A DNA stretch of 43,073 nucleotides from an uncultured Photobacterium sp. (GCF_947502415.1 NZ_CANMZV010000029.1:1-43073); one strand, 5' to 3'. Positions 24,688 through 34,073 are shown, counted from the first letter of the stretch. The notes: generated by a model from the letters alone, not told the origin. Translations and numbers: made by a program.

Positions 24688-26376
24688 ATGAATAAATTGA
24701 AATTAAAAAGCAAATTGCTTTTACTCAGCTTGTTACCAATGTTCATTTTTATGGGCGTTGCAATAAGCATCGTTGTTTCACTGGAAAACAAAGCTTTAAA
24801 CGAAGAGGTTACACACTTCAAGGAGCGTTTGGTCCAGGAACGTAAAGACAAACTTAAAGATGCTATTACTGTCGCCCAACATGGCGTCGATGCAGTACTT
24901 ACTGACAATGACAACCCGGCAGTTGCACTGGAAAAAGTTCGCAAGCTATTAACTCCATTGCGTTTTGCCAACGACCGTTCAGGTTATTTCTTCATTTATG
25001 ACATGAATGGTGTTAACCAAGCCCATGCAACTTCACCCGCCAACCATGGTCAGAACCGTCTGAACTTACAGGATGCAAACGGAGTTGCCTACATCAAAGA
25101 AATGATCCAAGCTGCGCGAAGTGGCGGTGGATTTGTCGGTTACAGCTACCCGAAAAGTAGTGGTGGCCAGCCTCAGCCGAAGCTGAGTTATGCTATCTCA
25201 GTTAACAATGGTAAGTGGTTTATTGGTACCGGCCTGTACATCGATGATATCGATACTGAAGTCGCCGAATACCACGGACAAGCAAAAGCCAGCATGGAAG
25301 AACGCTTTGAACTGGTTCTGCTGAGCGCGCTGGTTCTGGTTACAGTTTCCATTATCTGCATTCTGTTTGTTGCGGGCCGCATGACACGCCCAGTTCAAAA
25401 TATGGCTCAAACCCTGAATGAAATTGCTGACGGTGAAGGCGACCTGACTCGCCGTCTGGACGTTCAAGGCCACGACGAAATTGCCGAGCTTGGTAGTGCT
25501 TTCAACCGCTTCGTTGAAAAACTACAGACCATCATCTCGCAGGTTTCTGATGTTACCGACAACGTAAATGGCGCTGCGGGCAATATCCATGAGCAAACCA
25601 TTCGCCTGACACAACAGCTACAAGAGCACAATAACGAAACAGAGCAGATTGTTACCGCGGTAACTGAAATGAGCACTGCTGCTAGCGAAGTAGCAATGAA
25701 TGCCAACGAAGTTGCCAATGCCACCAGCAATGCAAGTACAGACTCCTATTCAGCCCAAGAACGCGTTGATACCTCTGTGGTATCAATCACTGCCCTGGTT
25801 GATGAAGTAGATCAGGCAGCTCAGCACATTCACTCACTGAACCAACAGTCACAGAAGATCGATAACGTCCTTAAAGTTATCGGTGAAATTGCTGAGCAAA
25901 CCAACCTGCTGGCACTAAATGCTGCAATCGAAGCAGCACGAGCTGGTGAGCAAGGTCGTGGCTTTGCCGTGGTTGCTGACGAGGTTCGCGGGCTTGCAAG
26001 CCGTACCCAGTCTAGCACTAAAGAAATCAAGGAAATGCTGGATGAGCTACATACCCTTGTTTCCCAAGCGGTATCATCTATGACTCACAGCCAGTCAACC
26101 TGTAACGAGGCAGTAGGCGCAGCTAACTCAATCACTGACAGTCTGTCAGCGGTGACCGGCGCAGTCGAGACAATTAATGATATGACAAGCCAAATCGCCA
26201 CCGCTGCAACCGAGCAAAGTTCTGTAACAGATGAAATCAACCGCAACATGGTTGCTATCCAGGACATCGTCTCTGAGCTACTTCAGGCTGGTGGCACATC
26301 TGAGCAAGTGGTTAATGAGTTGAACAATGCCGGCACCGAACTGCAACAACTTGTTGGTCAGTTCAAAATTAAATAA
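24688..26376 (+). CDS. Methyl-accepting chemotaxis protein with single Cache domain
   Basis: The protein has 562 residues. Membrane segment 1 is at about 8-28. The periplasmic sensor is an sCache_2-type domain (about 35-195) with RSGYFFIYDMNGV, HGQNRLNLQDANG and NNGKWFIGTGLYIDDID. Membrane segment 2 is near 208-230, then HAMP (GDLTRRLDVQGHDEIAELG), then the signalling domain with EQTNLLALNAAIEAARAGEQGRG-FAVVADEVRGLASRT at the tip. sCache_2 receptors often bind small carboxylates, but the ligand here is not predictable. The start at 24688 (MNKLKLKSKLLL) places the signal anchor at the N terminus, and the 16 codons before it are unlikely. Terminator at 26402. Confidence 0.93.
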   Translation: MNKLKLKSKLLLLSLLPMFIFMGVAISIVVSLENKALNEEVTHFKERLVQERKDKLKDAITVAQHGVDAVLTDNDNPAVALEKVRKLLTPLRFANDRSGYFFIYDMNGVNQAHATSPANHGQNRLNLQDANGVAYIKEMIQAARSGGGFVGYSYPKSSGGQPQPKLSYAISVNNGKWFIGTGLYIDDIDTEVAEYHGQAKASMEERFELVLLSALVLVTVSIICILFVAGRMTRPVQNMAQTLNEIADGEGDLTRRLDVQGHDEIAELGSAFNRFVEKLQTIISQVSDVTDNVNGAAGNIHEQTIRLTQQLQEHNNETEQIVTAVTEMSTAASEVAMNANEVANATSNASTDSYSAQERVDTSVVSITALVDEVDQAAQHIHSLNQQSQKIDNVLKVIGEIAEQTNLLALNAAIEAARAGEQGRGFAVVADEVRGLASRTQSSTKEIKEMLDELHTLVSQAVSSMTHSQSTCNEAVGAANSITDSLSAVTGAVETINDMTSQIATAATEQSSVTDEINRNMVAIQDIVSELLQAGGTSEQVVNELNNAGTELQQLVGQFKIK

Positions 26377-26401
26377 CTATTACAAATTCGGACATTCACC
26401 A

Positions 26402-26432
26402 AAAAGCCAGACAGGAAGTCTGGCTTTTTTTC
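26402..26432 (+). terminator. Rho-independent terminator of the MCP gene
   Basis: The arms AAAAGCCAGAC (26402-26412) and GTCTGGCTTTT (26418-26428) are followed by more T. The stem AAAGCCAGAC/GTCTGGCTTT is the same as that of the terminator at 30352-30376. Confidence 0.92.
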
Positions 26433-26577
26433 TCTTCTTTTTTAGCCATTACATCCTAATTTCAACCTGAATAGTTTCCACTAACCATGTGATATTGTTT
26501 GATTTATCAAAAAGTCTCGCTGTCATGTGACTCCGAATCTGATACTTTATTTCAATGTGTTACTGATCAATATTGTT

Positions 26578-27513
26578 ATGAAACTATCCCAACTCAATGC
26601 CTTTAAGGCTGTCGTCGAATGCCAGACTGTTACAGCCGCAGCCGATCGCCTGAGCCTTAGCCAACCCGCTGTTAGCCGATTATTATCCGGGCTTGAACAA
26701 CGCCTGAGCTTCAAGCTGTTTATCCGTAAGGGAAACCGTCTAGAACTTAGTGATGAAGGACAAGCATTTTATCTCGAAGTAGCAAAAGTGTTTGATGCCG
26801 TATCGGGGTTGGATAATGCAGCCGATTCAATCCGCTCCCGCCATTTCGGTAGCCTGAATATTGCGGCAATGCCCCTGCTCTCTAATGCCTTCTTGCCCCG
26901 AATACTGGCGACGTTTCTGAAACAGGCTCCAAAGATGAAAGTCGGGTTCAAAACCTATCGCTCAGAAGATGTGATCCGTCGGGTACAAAGCCAAACAACA
27001 GATATCGGCTTTGCTTTTGTCGATGAGCACTTAGCTGGGGTGAAAGCACAGAAAGTGGAATCTGAGTGCGTTTGCCTGTTGCCCGCTGATTCTCCCTTAG
27101 CAAAACGTTCCGTAATTGATATCTACGATATCGCCGGACAGGTGCTGATCCGCCATGAAAAAGATGTTACTCAACGACGAATAGATTCTCTATTACGTCG
27201 CTATGATCTTTCTACCATTGAGCAGATCGAAGTCTCCCTCGCCAGTACTGCTGCCGCTCTGGTTCGGGAAGGTGTCGGTATAGCTATCACCGACCCTTTC
27301 ACTGCCTATATGGAGAACGAACACCCTCAGGTTGTCATGCGCCCGCTGGTCTTCAGCCTGCCGTTTGAATTCGACATCCTTTACCCGGCATTAAAACCGG
27401 TTCACCGCCATGCAGAGCAATTCATCGAGCAATTTATGTTGCAGGCCGATCAAATGGATATCTACCTTAAAATCGGTCCAATGCGAGACCTTGACGAACG
27501 GCTTACTGAGTGA
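26578..27513 (+). CDS. LysR-family transcriptional regulator
   Basis: The protein has 311 residues. The N-terminal winged helix-turn-helix is MKLSQLNAFKAVVECQTVTA with AADRLSLSQPAVSRLLSGLE, and a periplasmic-binding-protein-like effector domain covers about 90-295. The sequence resembles the NocR/OccR opine-type branch of LysR regulators (short N terminus and VRRVQSQTTDIGFAF-like segment here RRVQSQTTDIGFAF), though this is a weak call. It is encoded 194 bases upstream of and in the same direction as the opine-type dehydrogenase and transporter genes, which it probably controls in response to their substrate. The start at 26578 is chosen by homology to LysR N termini, and no good ribosome binding site precedes it. 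Confidence 0.85.
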   Translation: MKLSQLNAFKAVVECQTVTAAADRLSLSQPAVSRLLSGLEQRLSFKLFIRKGNRLELSDEGQAFYLEVAKVFDAVSGLDNAADSIRSRHFGSLNIAAMPLLSNAFLPRILATFLKQAPKMKVGFKTYRSEDVIRRVQSQTTDIGFAFVDEHLAGVKAQKVESECVCLLPADSPLAKRSVIDIYDIAGQVLIRHEKDVTQRRIDSLLRRYDLSTIEQIEVSLASTAAALVREGVGIAITDPFTAYMENEHPQVVMRPLVFSLPFEFDILYPALKPVHRHAEQFIEQFMLQADQMDIYLKIGPMRDLDERLTE

Positions 27514-27707
27514 GATCACAGTTAACATGACCGTAACCAACAGAGGTGAACACGGTAAAAACCCCTATTTATCAAAAGGATAAAGCTATACCACTTACTA
27601 AGCATTACCTTTTTGCATACTAGTCCCCACCTTAGTCATTGGCAGCCATGAACGGTTCTTCCTTAGTCTGGAAAGCAGATAAATCAGATAACAAGAAGGA
27701 AGAACCT

Positions 27708-28817
27708 ATGAACCCTCGTGTATCAGTGATCGGCTCTGGCAATGCTGGCCTAACCGCAGCCTACCACTTCACACTACAAGGCGCAGATGTCTGCCTGTAT
27801 GGTGCTCCGGGATATGATCAACCACTGACTGATATTGAACAGCAAGGCGGTATCCATGCCCTGGACAGTTTTAATGATGTTCCTCTTACCTATGACGGGT
27901 TCCAGAAAATAGACAAAGTGAGCCGTGATCTGGCCGAAACCATCGCATACGCCGATATACTGGTGCTTCCTGTGCCTTCATTTGCCCAGGAACCACTATT
28001 TATCAACATGCTACCCCATCTTCGAGATGGTCAGATCATTATGCTGATGCCAGGTAACTACGGCTCACTGGTTCTGAACCAAATCAAGAAAGAACAAGGC
28101 TATGCGAGTCTTAACCTGACTTTTGTCGACGCTATTTCAATTCCTTGGGCAACCCGTATTGTCGGGCCAGCGGAGATTGCCATTCTGGGTATGAAAGAAT
28201 TTTTGCCTGTCGCAGCCTTCCCGGCTAACCGTACACAAGAAGCGATTAATGCTCTACAGCCGGTAATGCCGCTGCCACTCAAGCCTCTCAATAATGTGAT
28301 TGAAGCAGGCTTGGAAAATATCAACTTCGGTGGGCATCCATTGCTTACGACCCTCAACATGGGTCTGCTTGAAAACTTTGACGGCCAGTTTAATTACTAC
28401 AAAGACTGCTGCTCAGTATCAACCGCCAAAGCGGCAGCTGTGATGGAAACTGAACGTCAGTCAATCGGTAAAGCATTGGGGCTGCAACTTCTTCCTGAGC
28501 TGGATGCAATGAACGCCTTGTACGACATGGACTGTAAGAGTGTTTATGAAGTAAACCGCACGTCAGAAACTCACGGCAAACTGAACAGCGCGCCAAATTC
28601 AGCAAGCAACCGCTATATCACTGAAGATGCCGCCTACCTGCTGGTTCCTTGCTATGAGCTGGGTCAGCTGGTTGGTATCGATACTCCAATGATTACATCA
28701 TGCCTGCATATCGATAACGCCTATAACGAGACCAACTATTTCGAAACAGGAAGAACACTGAAACAAATGGGCTTAGACAACATGTCAGCACAGGAAATCA
28801 TAGACTTTGTTGCATAA
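27708..28817 (+). CDS. NAD/NADP octopine/nopaline-type (opine) dehydrogenase
   Basis: The protein has 369 residues. The Rossmann domain starts RVSVIGSGNAGLTAAYHF with the GxGNAG dinucleotide motif. The C-terminal octopine dehydrogenase domain has ENINFGGHPLLTTLN, where the His is the likely catalytic residue of the His-Asp pair. Such enzymes interconvert an N-(carboxyalkyl)amino acid (opine) with an amino acid and a 2-oxo acid using NAD(P)H. The ATG at 27708 has AAGGAAG a few bases upstream, and the longer frame lacks support. It is followed 60 bases later by a YfcC transporter and preceded by a LysR gene, suggesting uptake and oxidative cleavage of an opine. The exact opine is unknown. Confidence 0.8.
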   Translation: MNPRVSVIGSGNAGLTAAYHFTLQGADVCLYGAPGYDQPLTDIEQQGGIHALDSFNDVPLTYDGFQKIDKVSRDLAETIAYADILVLPVPSFAQEPLFINMLPHLRDGQIIMLMPGNYGSLVLNQIKKEQGYASLNLTFVDAISIPWATRIVGPAEIAILGMKEFLPVAAFPANRTQEAINALQPVMPLPLKPLNNVIEAGLENINFGGHPLLTTLNMGLLENFDGQFNYYKDCCSVSTAKAAAVMETERQSIGKALGLQLLPELDAMNALYDMDCKSVYEVNRTSETHGKLNSAPNSASNRYITEDAAYLLVPCYELGQLVGIDTPMITSCLHIDNAYNETNYFETGRTLKQMGLDNMSAQEIIDFVA

Positions 28818-28820
28818 CTA

Positions 28821-28856
28821 GGGTGTTGCCACCCATTTATGGGGTGAAAGCCCCAT
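28821..28856 (+). other. Two tandem hairpins between dehydrogenase and transporter genes
   Basis: GGGTG/CACCC (28821-28825, 28830-28834) and ATGGGG/CCCCAT (28839-28844, 28851-28856) form consecutive short hairpins that fill the 60-base spacer just before the transporter's ribosome binding site. They might reduce or protect the downstream part of the message. Confidence 0.4.
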
Positions 28857-28877
28857 TTGAAACAAGAGGACACCCTT

Positions 28878-30284
28878 ATGACAAAAATTAAATTTCCCTC
28901 TGCCTACACAATCCTGATGATTCTGACGGTTCTCATGGCTGTACTGACCTGGGTTATTCCGGCTGGACAATATCAGATGGAAACCAACGAAACGCTGGGA
29001 CGCATGGTACCGCTGGTCGGAACGTATCAAACCGTGGACTCCAACCCACAAGGTTTCGTGGAAATATTAATGGCACCTATTCAGGGCTTCTACGATCCAA
29101 GCAGCTATGCTGCACGTGCAGTAGATGTAGCGCTGTTTGTTCTGGTAATTGGGGGCTTCCTTGCAGTTGTCACCCAAACTGGTGCTATTGATGCAGGTAT
29201 TGCAGGCACAATGAAGCGTCTGGCCGGACGTGAAAAATGGATGATCCCTATCCTGATGGGCTTATTCGCGCTGGGCGGCACCGTATATGGCATGGCAGAA
29301 GAAACCATCCCCTTCTACGCACTATTGATCCCTGTAATGATAGCTGCAGGCTATGACAGCATTGTCGGTGTTGCGATTATCATGATTGGTGCCGGTATCG
29401 GCTGCCTGGGCTCAACCATCAACCCGTTTGCAACAGTGATTGCTTCCAACGCTGCTGAAATCAACTTTATGAACGGTTTTGCCCTTCGCGCCGTAATCCT
29501 GGTACTTGGCTGGCTGGCCTGCGTTATTTATGTGATGCGCTATGCCGAAAAAGTGAAACGCAATCCGGAACTATCCATTGTTGCTCACCAGAAAGAAGCA
29601 AACCTCAACCATTTCCTTCATAGCAAGCAACAGCAAACACCGGAGCTGAACAATACCCGAAAAGCCGTATTAGCTATCTTCGCTCTGACCTTTGCCGTCA
29701 TGATGTGGGGTGTCTCCGTTGCCGGTTGGTGGATGGCTGAACTGTCAGCCCTGTTTATCGGATCCAGTATCCTGGTTGGCTTTGTCGGTCGCATGTCAGA
29801 GGTGGAAATCACCGACAGCTTCGTAAACGGAGCCCGAGATCTGCTAGGTGTCGCCCTGATCATCGCTATTGCGCGCGGTCTGGTTGTGGTGATGGACAAC
29901 GGCAACATCACACACACAATCCTTCACTACGCAGAAAGCTTATTGGGTGGACTAAACGATGTCGCCTTCATCAATGCTATCTACTGGGTAGAAGCTGTAA
30001 TGTGTCTGGTGGTGCCATCATCATCCGGTCTTGCGGTACTTTCAATGCCAGTTCTGGCACCACTGGCTGACTTTGCAGGTGTTGGCCGAGAGCTGGTAGT
30101 GACAGCCTATCAATCCGCATCCGGCCTGCCTAACCTGGTTACCCCGACATCCGGCGTCGTGATGGGTGGCCTGGCAATCGGTCGCGTCGGCTACTCATCA
30201 TGGCTGCGATTCATCGGCCCGCTGCTAGGGTTCCTGACGGCTATGGTGATGGTGCTGTTGAGCCTTGGTGTCATGATAGGGTAA
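28878..30284 (+). CDS. YfcC/DcuC-family membrane transporter
   Basis: The protein has 468 residues and about 12 membrane segments. It belongs to the YfcC family (DcuC-like superfamily), seen in the start FPSAYTILMILTVLMAVLTWVIPAGQY, in GMAEETIPFYALLIPVMIAAGYDS and in GCLGSTINPFATVIAS, with PSSSGLAVLSMPVLAPLAD and GLPNLVTPTSGVVMGGLAIG near the C terminus. YfcC proteins are predicted carriers of C4-dicarboxylates or basic amino acids, but few are tested. Its position after the opine-type dehydrogenase suggests it imports that enzyme's substrate or exchanges its product. The ATG at 28878 has AGAGGA seven bases upstream. A terminator follows at 30352. Confidence 0.85.
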   Translation: MTKIKFPSAYTILMILTVLMAVLTWVIPAGQYQMETNETLGRMVPLVGTYQTVDSNPQGFVEILMAPIQGFYDPSSYAARAVDVALFVLVIGGFLAVVTQTGAIDAGIAGTMKRLAGREKWMIPILMGLFALGGTVYGMAEETIPFYALLIPVMIAAGYDSIVGVAIIMIGAGIGCLGSTINPFATVIASNAAEINFMNGFALRAVILVLGWLACVIYVMRYAEKVKRNPELSIVAHQKEANLNHFLHSKQQQTPELNNTRKAVLAIFALTFAVMMWGVSVAGWWMAELSALFIGSSILVGFVGRMSEVEITDSFVNGARDLLGVALIIAIARGLVVVMDNGNITHTILHYAESLLGGLNDVAFINAIYWVEAVMCLVVPSSSGLAVLSMPVLAPLADFAGVGRELVVTAYQSASGLPNLVTPTSGVVMGGLAIGRVGYSSWLRFIGPLLGFLTAMVMVLLSLGVMIG

Positions 30285-30323
30285 TCGGTTATTAAGCCAA
30301 ACATCTAAATGAAACTCTCCACA

Positions 30324-30344
30324 ACGCGGTAGCTCAGTTGGCTA
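30324..30344 (+). other. tRNA 5'-half-like fragment
   Basis: ACGCGGTAGCTCAGTTGG matches the acceptor/D-arm start common to many tRNAs (xxGTAGCTCAGTTGG), but nothing tRNA-like follows: the sequence runs into a terminator hairpin. It is too short to name the tRNA and is a probable relic of a recombination or integration event. Confidence 0.45.
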
Positions 30345-30351
30345 TCAAAAT

Positions 30352-30376
30352 AAAGCCAGACTTCATGTCTGGCTTT
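30352..30376. terminator. Bidirectional terminator between yfcC-like and pepF genes
   Basis: AAAGCCAGAC (30352-30361) and GTCTGGCTTT (30367-30376) are perfect arms with a 5-base loop, located between convergent genes. The stem is identical to that of the terminator at 26402-26428. Confidence 0.8.
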
Positions 30377-30382
30377 CTCTTG

Positions 30383-32179
30383 TTATAACGAATTTACTAA
30401 TCGCTCAAACTCATCAATTTGCTGTTTAACCATATCAACGCTCTGCTGCCAGAACTCCGGCTGACGAATATCCATCCCAAGATGTTTCTTAACCACCTCT
30501 TCAGCTGTCATAGAACCCGTATCACACAACAAGGCTTTATAGTCCGAATAGAACTGCTCACCTTTCGCTTTGCGCTGGGCATAAACACCTTTACTGAACA
30601 GATAACCGAACAAATATGGATAGTTATAGAAGCTGATTTCAGGAATGCTGAAGTGCAGCTTGCTGGCCCAGAACATGCTGTTGGTTTCATCCATCACATC
30701 GCCATACCATTCATGCCAGGTCTCTGACATCAGCTGTTTTAGCTGCTCCGGTGTAAACTCTCCATCTTTACGCTGTTCGTAAAAGGCATTTTCGAACTCG
30801 TAACGAACAGGGATATTGACCATCAATGCCAGAGCGGATTGTGCTTCTTCCCACAGCATCATCAGCTTATCCTGATCATTCTGTGCTTTTTCCAGCAACG
30901 CATCACGAACGATATTCTCAGCAAAAATAGATGCTGTTTCAGCCAGTGTCATCGGGTACTCAGTTTGCACCAAAGGCATATCACGCATTACCCAGTTGTG
31001 GAAAGCATGACCCAGTTCATGCGCCAGAGTAAGAACATCCGACATGCTGCCGCCCCAGGTCATAAAGACCAGAGGTGTTCGAGTATCAACAAACTTAGTG
31101 CAGTAAGCACCTAAACGCTTTTTCGGCTGAGGTGCGGCATCAATCAGTTTCCTTTCGACCATCATGTCGACAAAGCCTGCCATTTCAGGATCAACTCCAG
31201 CGAACGCATCGCGGATAATCGAAATACCCTGCTCAAAACTATAGCTTTCGCCTTTGCTACCTTGCAGTGCAGGCATTGAAGCCAGCTCATCCCATGGTTT
31301 GAGCTTGTCTGTTTCAAACAGTTTTGCCATTTGCAGCCCGGCATTACGACCGACTGACTGGTTGTCTCTGGCAACCTGAATCATGGCATCCAGTGTTTGC
31401 TTCTCAATACGACTGGTGTGCAGACTCGTATCAAGGAAGTGTACCTGCTCGGTGTGGCTGCGCTTTTCATACTCCGTTAAGCGCCCACCAGCCAAGCCGT
31501 TAAGAATAGCGGCGAAGGTCTGCTCATGTACTTCCATGATGCCAGAAATCGCTCGCCATGCTGGTTCACGGCGTTCACTGTCCGGGCCATAAAGAATGCT
31601 CGCAGCCTGCGATAGACCCATGGTTTCTTCACTGCCGTCCGCAAGTTTGAGTGTTACTTTCAAACTACCAGTCAGGTTGTCATAAAGACGTCCCCAGGCA
31701 TTACGACCATCCACATTCATTGCAGAAAGCAACTGCTCTTCGGCCACAGAAAGCAAGCGATTTCGCTTCAGGCGGTCGCGCTTGAGGCGAAAACGGTGAT
31801 GCGCCAGACTGCCGATTTCCTGATTGCCGGCAAGCACAGCTTCAAAATCACCATCATCCAAATTAATCAGTGCCTGCAAATACGGATTAAGCGCCTGCTC
31901 GAACTTCGAAAATAACTGATCCAACTGGCCTGACAGCTTTTTCGCGCCATCATTCGCAGCATCGACTGAAGTTAAACAGTTGGCATAGCTGGATAAAGTA
32001 CGAACTTTAACTGCAAGCTGATCTTTAAGAACAATAGCCTTCATCAGCTCATCAAGGCTGTCCGGATTTAAAGACGCCAACTGGATAGTTTTTTCTTCGA
32101 TTGTTTTAATGTCTTGTTGAATTTTCGGATCAGAAAGATCCTGATAGGCAATCGACAAATCCCAGCTTGGTGCAGTCAT
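30383..32179 (-). CDS. pepF: M3-family oligoendopeptidase F (PepF-like)
   Basis: The protein has 598 residues, the standard PepF/M3B size. The zinc site HELGH lies in LTLAHELGHAFHNWVM (about residue 387), with the third ligand Glu expected in ETASIFAENIV. PepF enzymes are cytoplasmic metallopeptidases that cut short oligopeptides. The ATG has AGGAG seven bases upstream. It is convergent with the opine module, sharing the terminator at 30352, and 90 bases downstream of btuD on the same strand, but is probably separately transcribed. Confidence 0.9.
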   Translation of the reverse strand: MTAPSWDLSIAYQDLSDPKIQQDIKTIEEKTIQLASLNPDSLDELMKAIVLKDQLAVKVRTLSSYANCLTSVDAANDGAKKLSGQLDQLFSKFEQALNPYLQALINLDDGDFEAVLAGNQEIGSLAHHRFRLKRDRLKRNRLLSVAEEQLLSAMNVDGRNAWGRLYDNLTGSLKVTLKLADGSEETMGLSQAASILYGPDSERREPAWRAISGIMEVHEQTFAAILNGLAGGRLTEYEKRSHTEQVHFLDTSLHTSRIEKQTLDAMIQVARDNQSVGRNAGLQMAKLFETDKLKPWDELASMPALQGSKGESYSFEQGISIIRDAFAGVDPEMAGFVDMMVERKLIDAAPQPKKRLGAYCTKFVDTRTPLVFMTWGGSMSDVLTLAHELGHAFHNWVMRDMPLVQTEYPMTLAETASIFAENIVRDALLEKAQNDQDKLMMLWEEAQSALALMVNIPVRYEFENAFYEQRKDGEFTPEQLKQLMSETWHEWYGDVMDETNSMFWASKLHFSIPEISFYNYPYLFGYLFSKGVYAQRKAKGEQFYSDYKALLCDTGSMTAEEVVKKHLGMDIRQPEFWQQSVDMVKQQIDEFERLVNSL

Positions 32180-32269
32180 TTATCACTCCTTTATTAAGAA
32201 TAGTTTTAAGTAACTATACCCAAGTAACCTCAGATTACCGTTTTCAGAATGAGATCACTTGGGTATGAC

Positions 32270-33070
32270 TTAATCAGAAAAAATCAGACATGACTTTCCG
32301 TCATGTTCAACCCGCTGAACACGGGTTACAAACGTCTGTTCCAGCCGCTCGACCGTCATTACGTCTTCCGGTGCCCCCTTCGCCACACAGGAACCGTTTT
32401 TCAACAGCAGCACTTTATCGGCTTCACGCAGGCTGCGATTCAAATCGTGATTAGCCATCACAACGGCGATGCCTTTTCCTGCCATCATACGGATCAGCTT
32501 ATACATAGCGGCTTCCTGTCCGATATCCAGCGCCGCAGCAGGTTCATCAAGGAGCAACAACTTTGCTTCAGCATTCAGTGTAGGCCAGACCTGCAAACAA
32601 GCCGCCGCCAAACGAACACGTTGCCATTCACCGCCGGATAACTGCTGAATATTGCGCGTCAGTTTATCGGCAATATTCAGTGCCTGGCATACTTCATCTA
32701 AGGCTTCCTGGACTTTTTCAGGTTCAGCCTCTGTCAAAGCGGACAAGGCCAGCGAAAGATAATGGTAAACACCGACTGAAAATGCTGGGCGATCCTGCTG
32801 GGCAAGATAGCAACGCATCCTTGCCAACATCTGCAGGTCATAGTCGGTAATAGGCTTTCCAAGCAGATTGATCTCACCGTCCCCGTCGAACAAGCCGGAA
32901 AGCATCGACAACGCTGTACTTTTACCGCTGCCGTTTGGACCGATAAAGTGAATAATCTCACCCGCTTCTATTGAAAAAGATACAGGCAATAAGCGCGGCG
33001 GCATAGCCAAATTCCTGGCCTCTAAAATCAACCTTTCATCCCTATTGTCATATATGCTTTTTGATGTCAT
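32270..33070 (-). CDS. btuD: Vitamin B12 ABC transporter ATPase BtuD
   Basis: The protein has 266 residues. Walker A is GPNGSGKST (about 44-52), the ABC signature is LSGGEWQRVRLA and Walker B is LLLLDEPAAALD, followed by the switch His in MANHDL. It powers import of cobalamin from the periplasm through BtuC. It follows btuC by only 10 bases, a clear operon. In E. coli the order is ihfA-btuC-btuE-btuD. Here btuE is absent between them and the pair lies about 4 kb from ihfA. The imported cofactor is what the class II reductase at 19.4 kb needs. Confidence 0.92.
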   Translation of the reverse strand: MTSKSIYDNRDERLILEARNLAMPPRLLPVSFSIEAGEIIHFIGPNGSGKSTALSMLSGLFDGDGEINLLGKPITDYDLQMLARMRCYLAQQDRPAFSVGVYHYLSLALSALTEAEPEKVQEALDEVCQALNIADKLTRNIQQLSGGEWQRVRLAAACLQVWPTLNAEAKLLLLDEPAAALDIGQEAAMYKLIRMMAGKGIAVVMANHDLNRSLREADKVLLLKNGSCVAKGAPEDVMTVERLEQTFVTRVQRVEHDGKSCLIFSD

Positions 33071-33080
33071 AGCGAAAAAC

Positions 33081-34073
33081 TCAATCGATTGGGGATCTCA
33101 GCAACATCCAGATAAACACGGGGGCACCGATGCTGGTGATCACCACCCCCACAGGAAGTTCAGCAGAAGGCAGGATGATCCGCGATGTCGTATCGGCAAC
33201 CGCCAACAGTAAGCCGCCAGCCATCGCTGATAGCGGCAGTAAATAGCGATTTTCCGTTCCCAACGTTAAACGCAGCAAATGCGGGACAACCAGGCCAATA
33301 AAGCCAATGACACCGCCCAGCGCTACCGCAGCACCAACCAGCAGCGAAATCACCAAAATCAAGCGCCAGCGAAAAGACTCTACATCAAGCCCCAGCTGTT
33401 TGGCCTGCCCTTCTCCCAACATTAGCAAATCCAGTTTTTTTCCTTGTATACACAACCAGGTCAAAACAGGGATAACCAACAGCAAAAGGGAAAGGTGTGT
33501 CCAGCTAACGCCGCCGACACTCCCCATCAGCCAATACATCAACTGGCGAAGGTTCAAATCATCACTGAAATAAAAAGCCCAGGTGACAATAGCGCCAGAC
33601 AAGATCCCCAGCGCAACACCAATTAACAGCAGCCTGGCCGTAGAAACCTTACCCCGCCGGGACAATCCGACCAATATCGAAGTAAAACACAACGCACCAG
33701 CCATCGCAGCCAGCATCATCAGCATAGGGCTGGGATCTAAAGGAAAAGCGAACAACACAATAACCAAAGCAAGGCTGGCTCCGCCGGAAATGCCCAGTAC
33801 ACCCGGCTCAGCTAAGGGATTACCCAGCAATACCTGAAGAACGGCACCTGAAACAGCCAATGACGCTCCGATGGCAACCGCAGCCAGCAACCTTGGCATC
33901 CGCAGCTGAAGCAGTAACTGCTGCTCTAACCCACCATCCGGAGACCAGGGCAGGATAAATAGTTCACCGACTGCAAGGGAAAAAAAACTGGCAGTCAGCA
34001 AAGCAAAAGCCATCAAAATGAAGCTAAACTTCCACTTTGCCTGCTGGCGTGTAATGAGATCATTTAAATGCAT
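33081..34073 (-). CDS. btuC: Vitamin B12 ABC transporter permease BtuC
   Basis: The protein has 330 residues and about ten membrane segments of the FecCD/BtuC permease family. Typical signatures are LRMPRLLAAVAIGASLAVSG, LLGNPLAEPGVLGISGGASL, and GGVIGFIGLVVPHLLRL, with ADTTSRIILPSAELPVGVVTSI-like near the end. It forms the inner-membrane channel of the BtuCDF cobalamin importer. btuD follows 10 bases later. No btuF is in the window. The 122 bases upstream contain no recognisable cobalamin riboswitch. Confidence 0.92.
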   Translation of the reverse strand: MHLNDLITRQQAKWKFSFILMAFALLTASFFSLAVGELFILPWSPDGGLEQQLLLQLRMPRLLAAVAIGASLAVSGAVLQVLLGNPLAEPGVLGISGGASLALVIVLFAFPLDPSPMLMMLAAMAGALCFTSILVGLSRRGKVSTARLLLIGVALGILSGAIVTWAFYFSDDLNLRQLMYWLMGSVGGVSWTHLSLLLLVIPVLTWLCIQGKKLDLLMLGEGQAKQLGLDVESFRWRLILVISLLVGAAVALGGVIGFIGLVVPHLLRLTLGTENRYLLPLSAMAGGLLLAVADTTSRIILPSAELPVGVVITSIGAPVFIWMLLRSPID

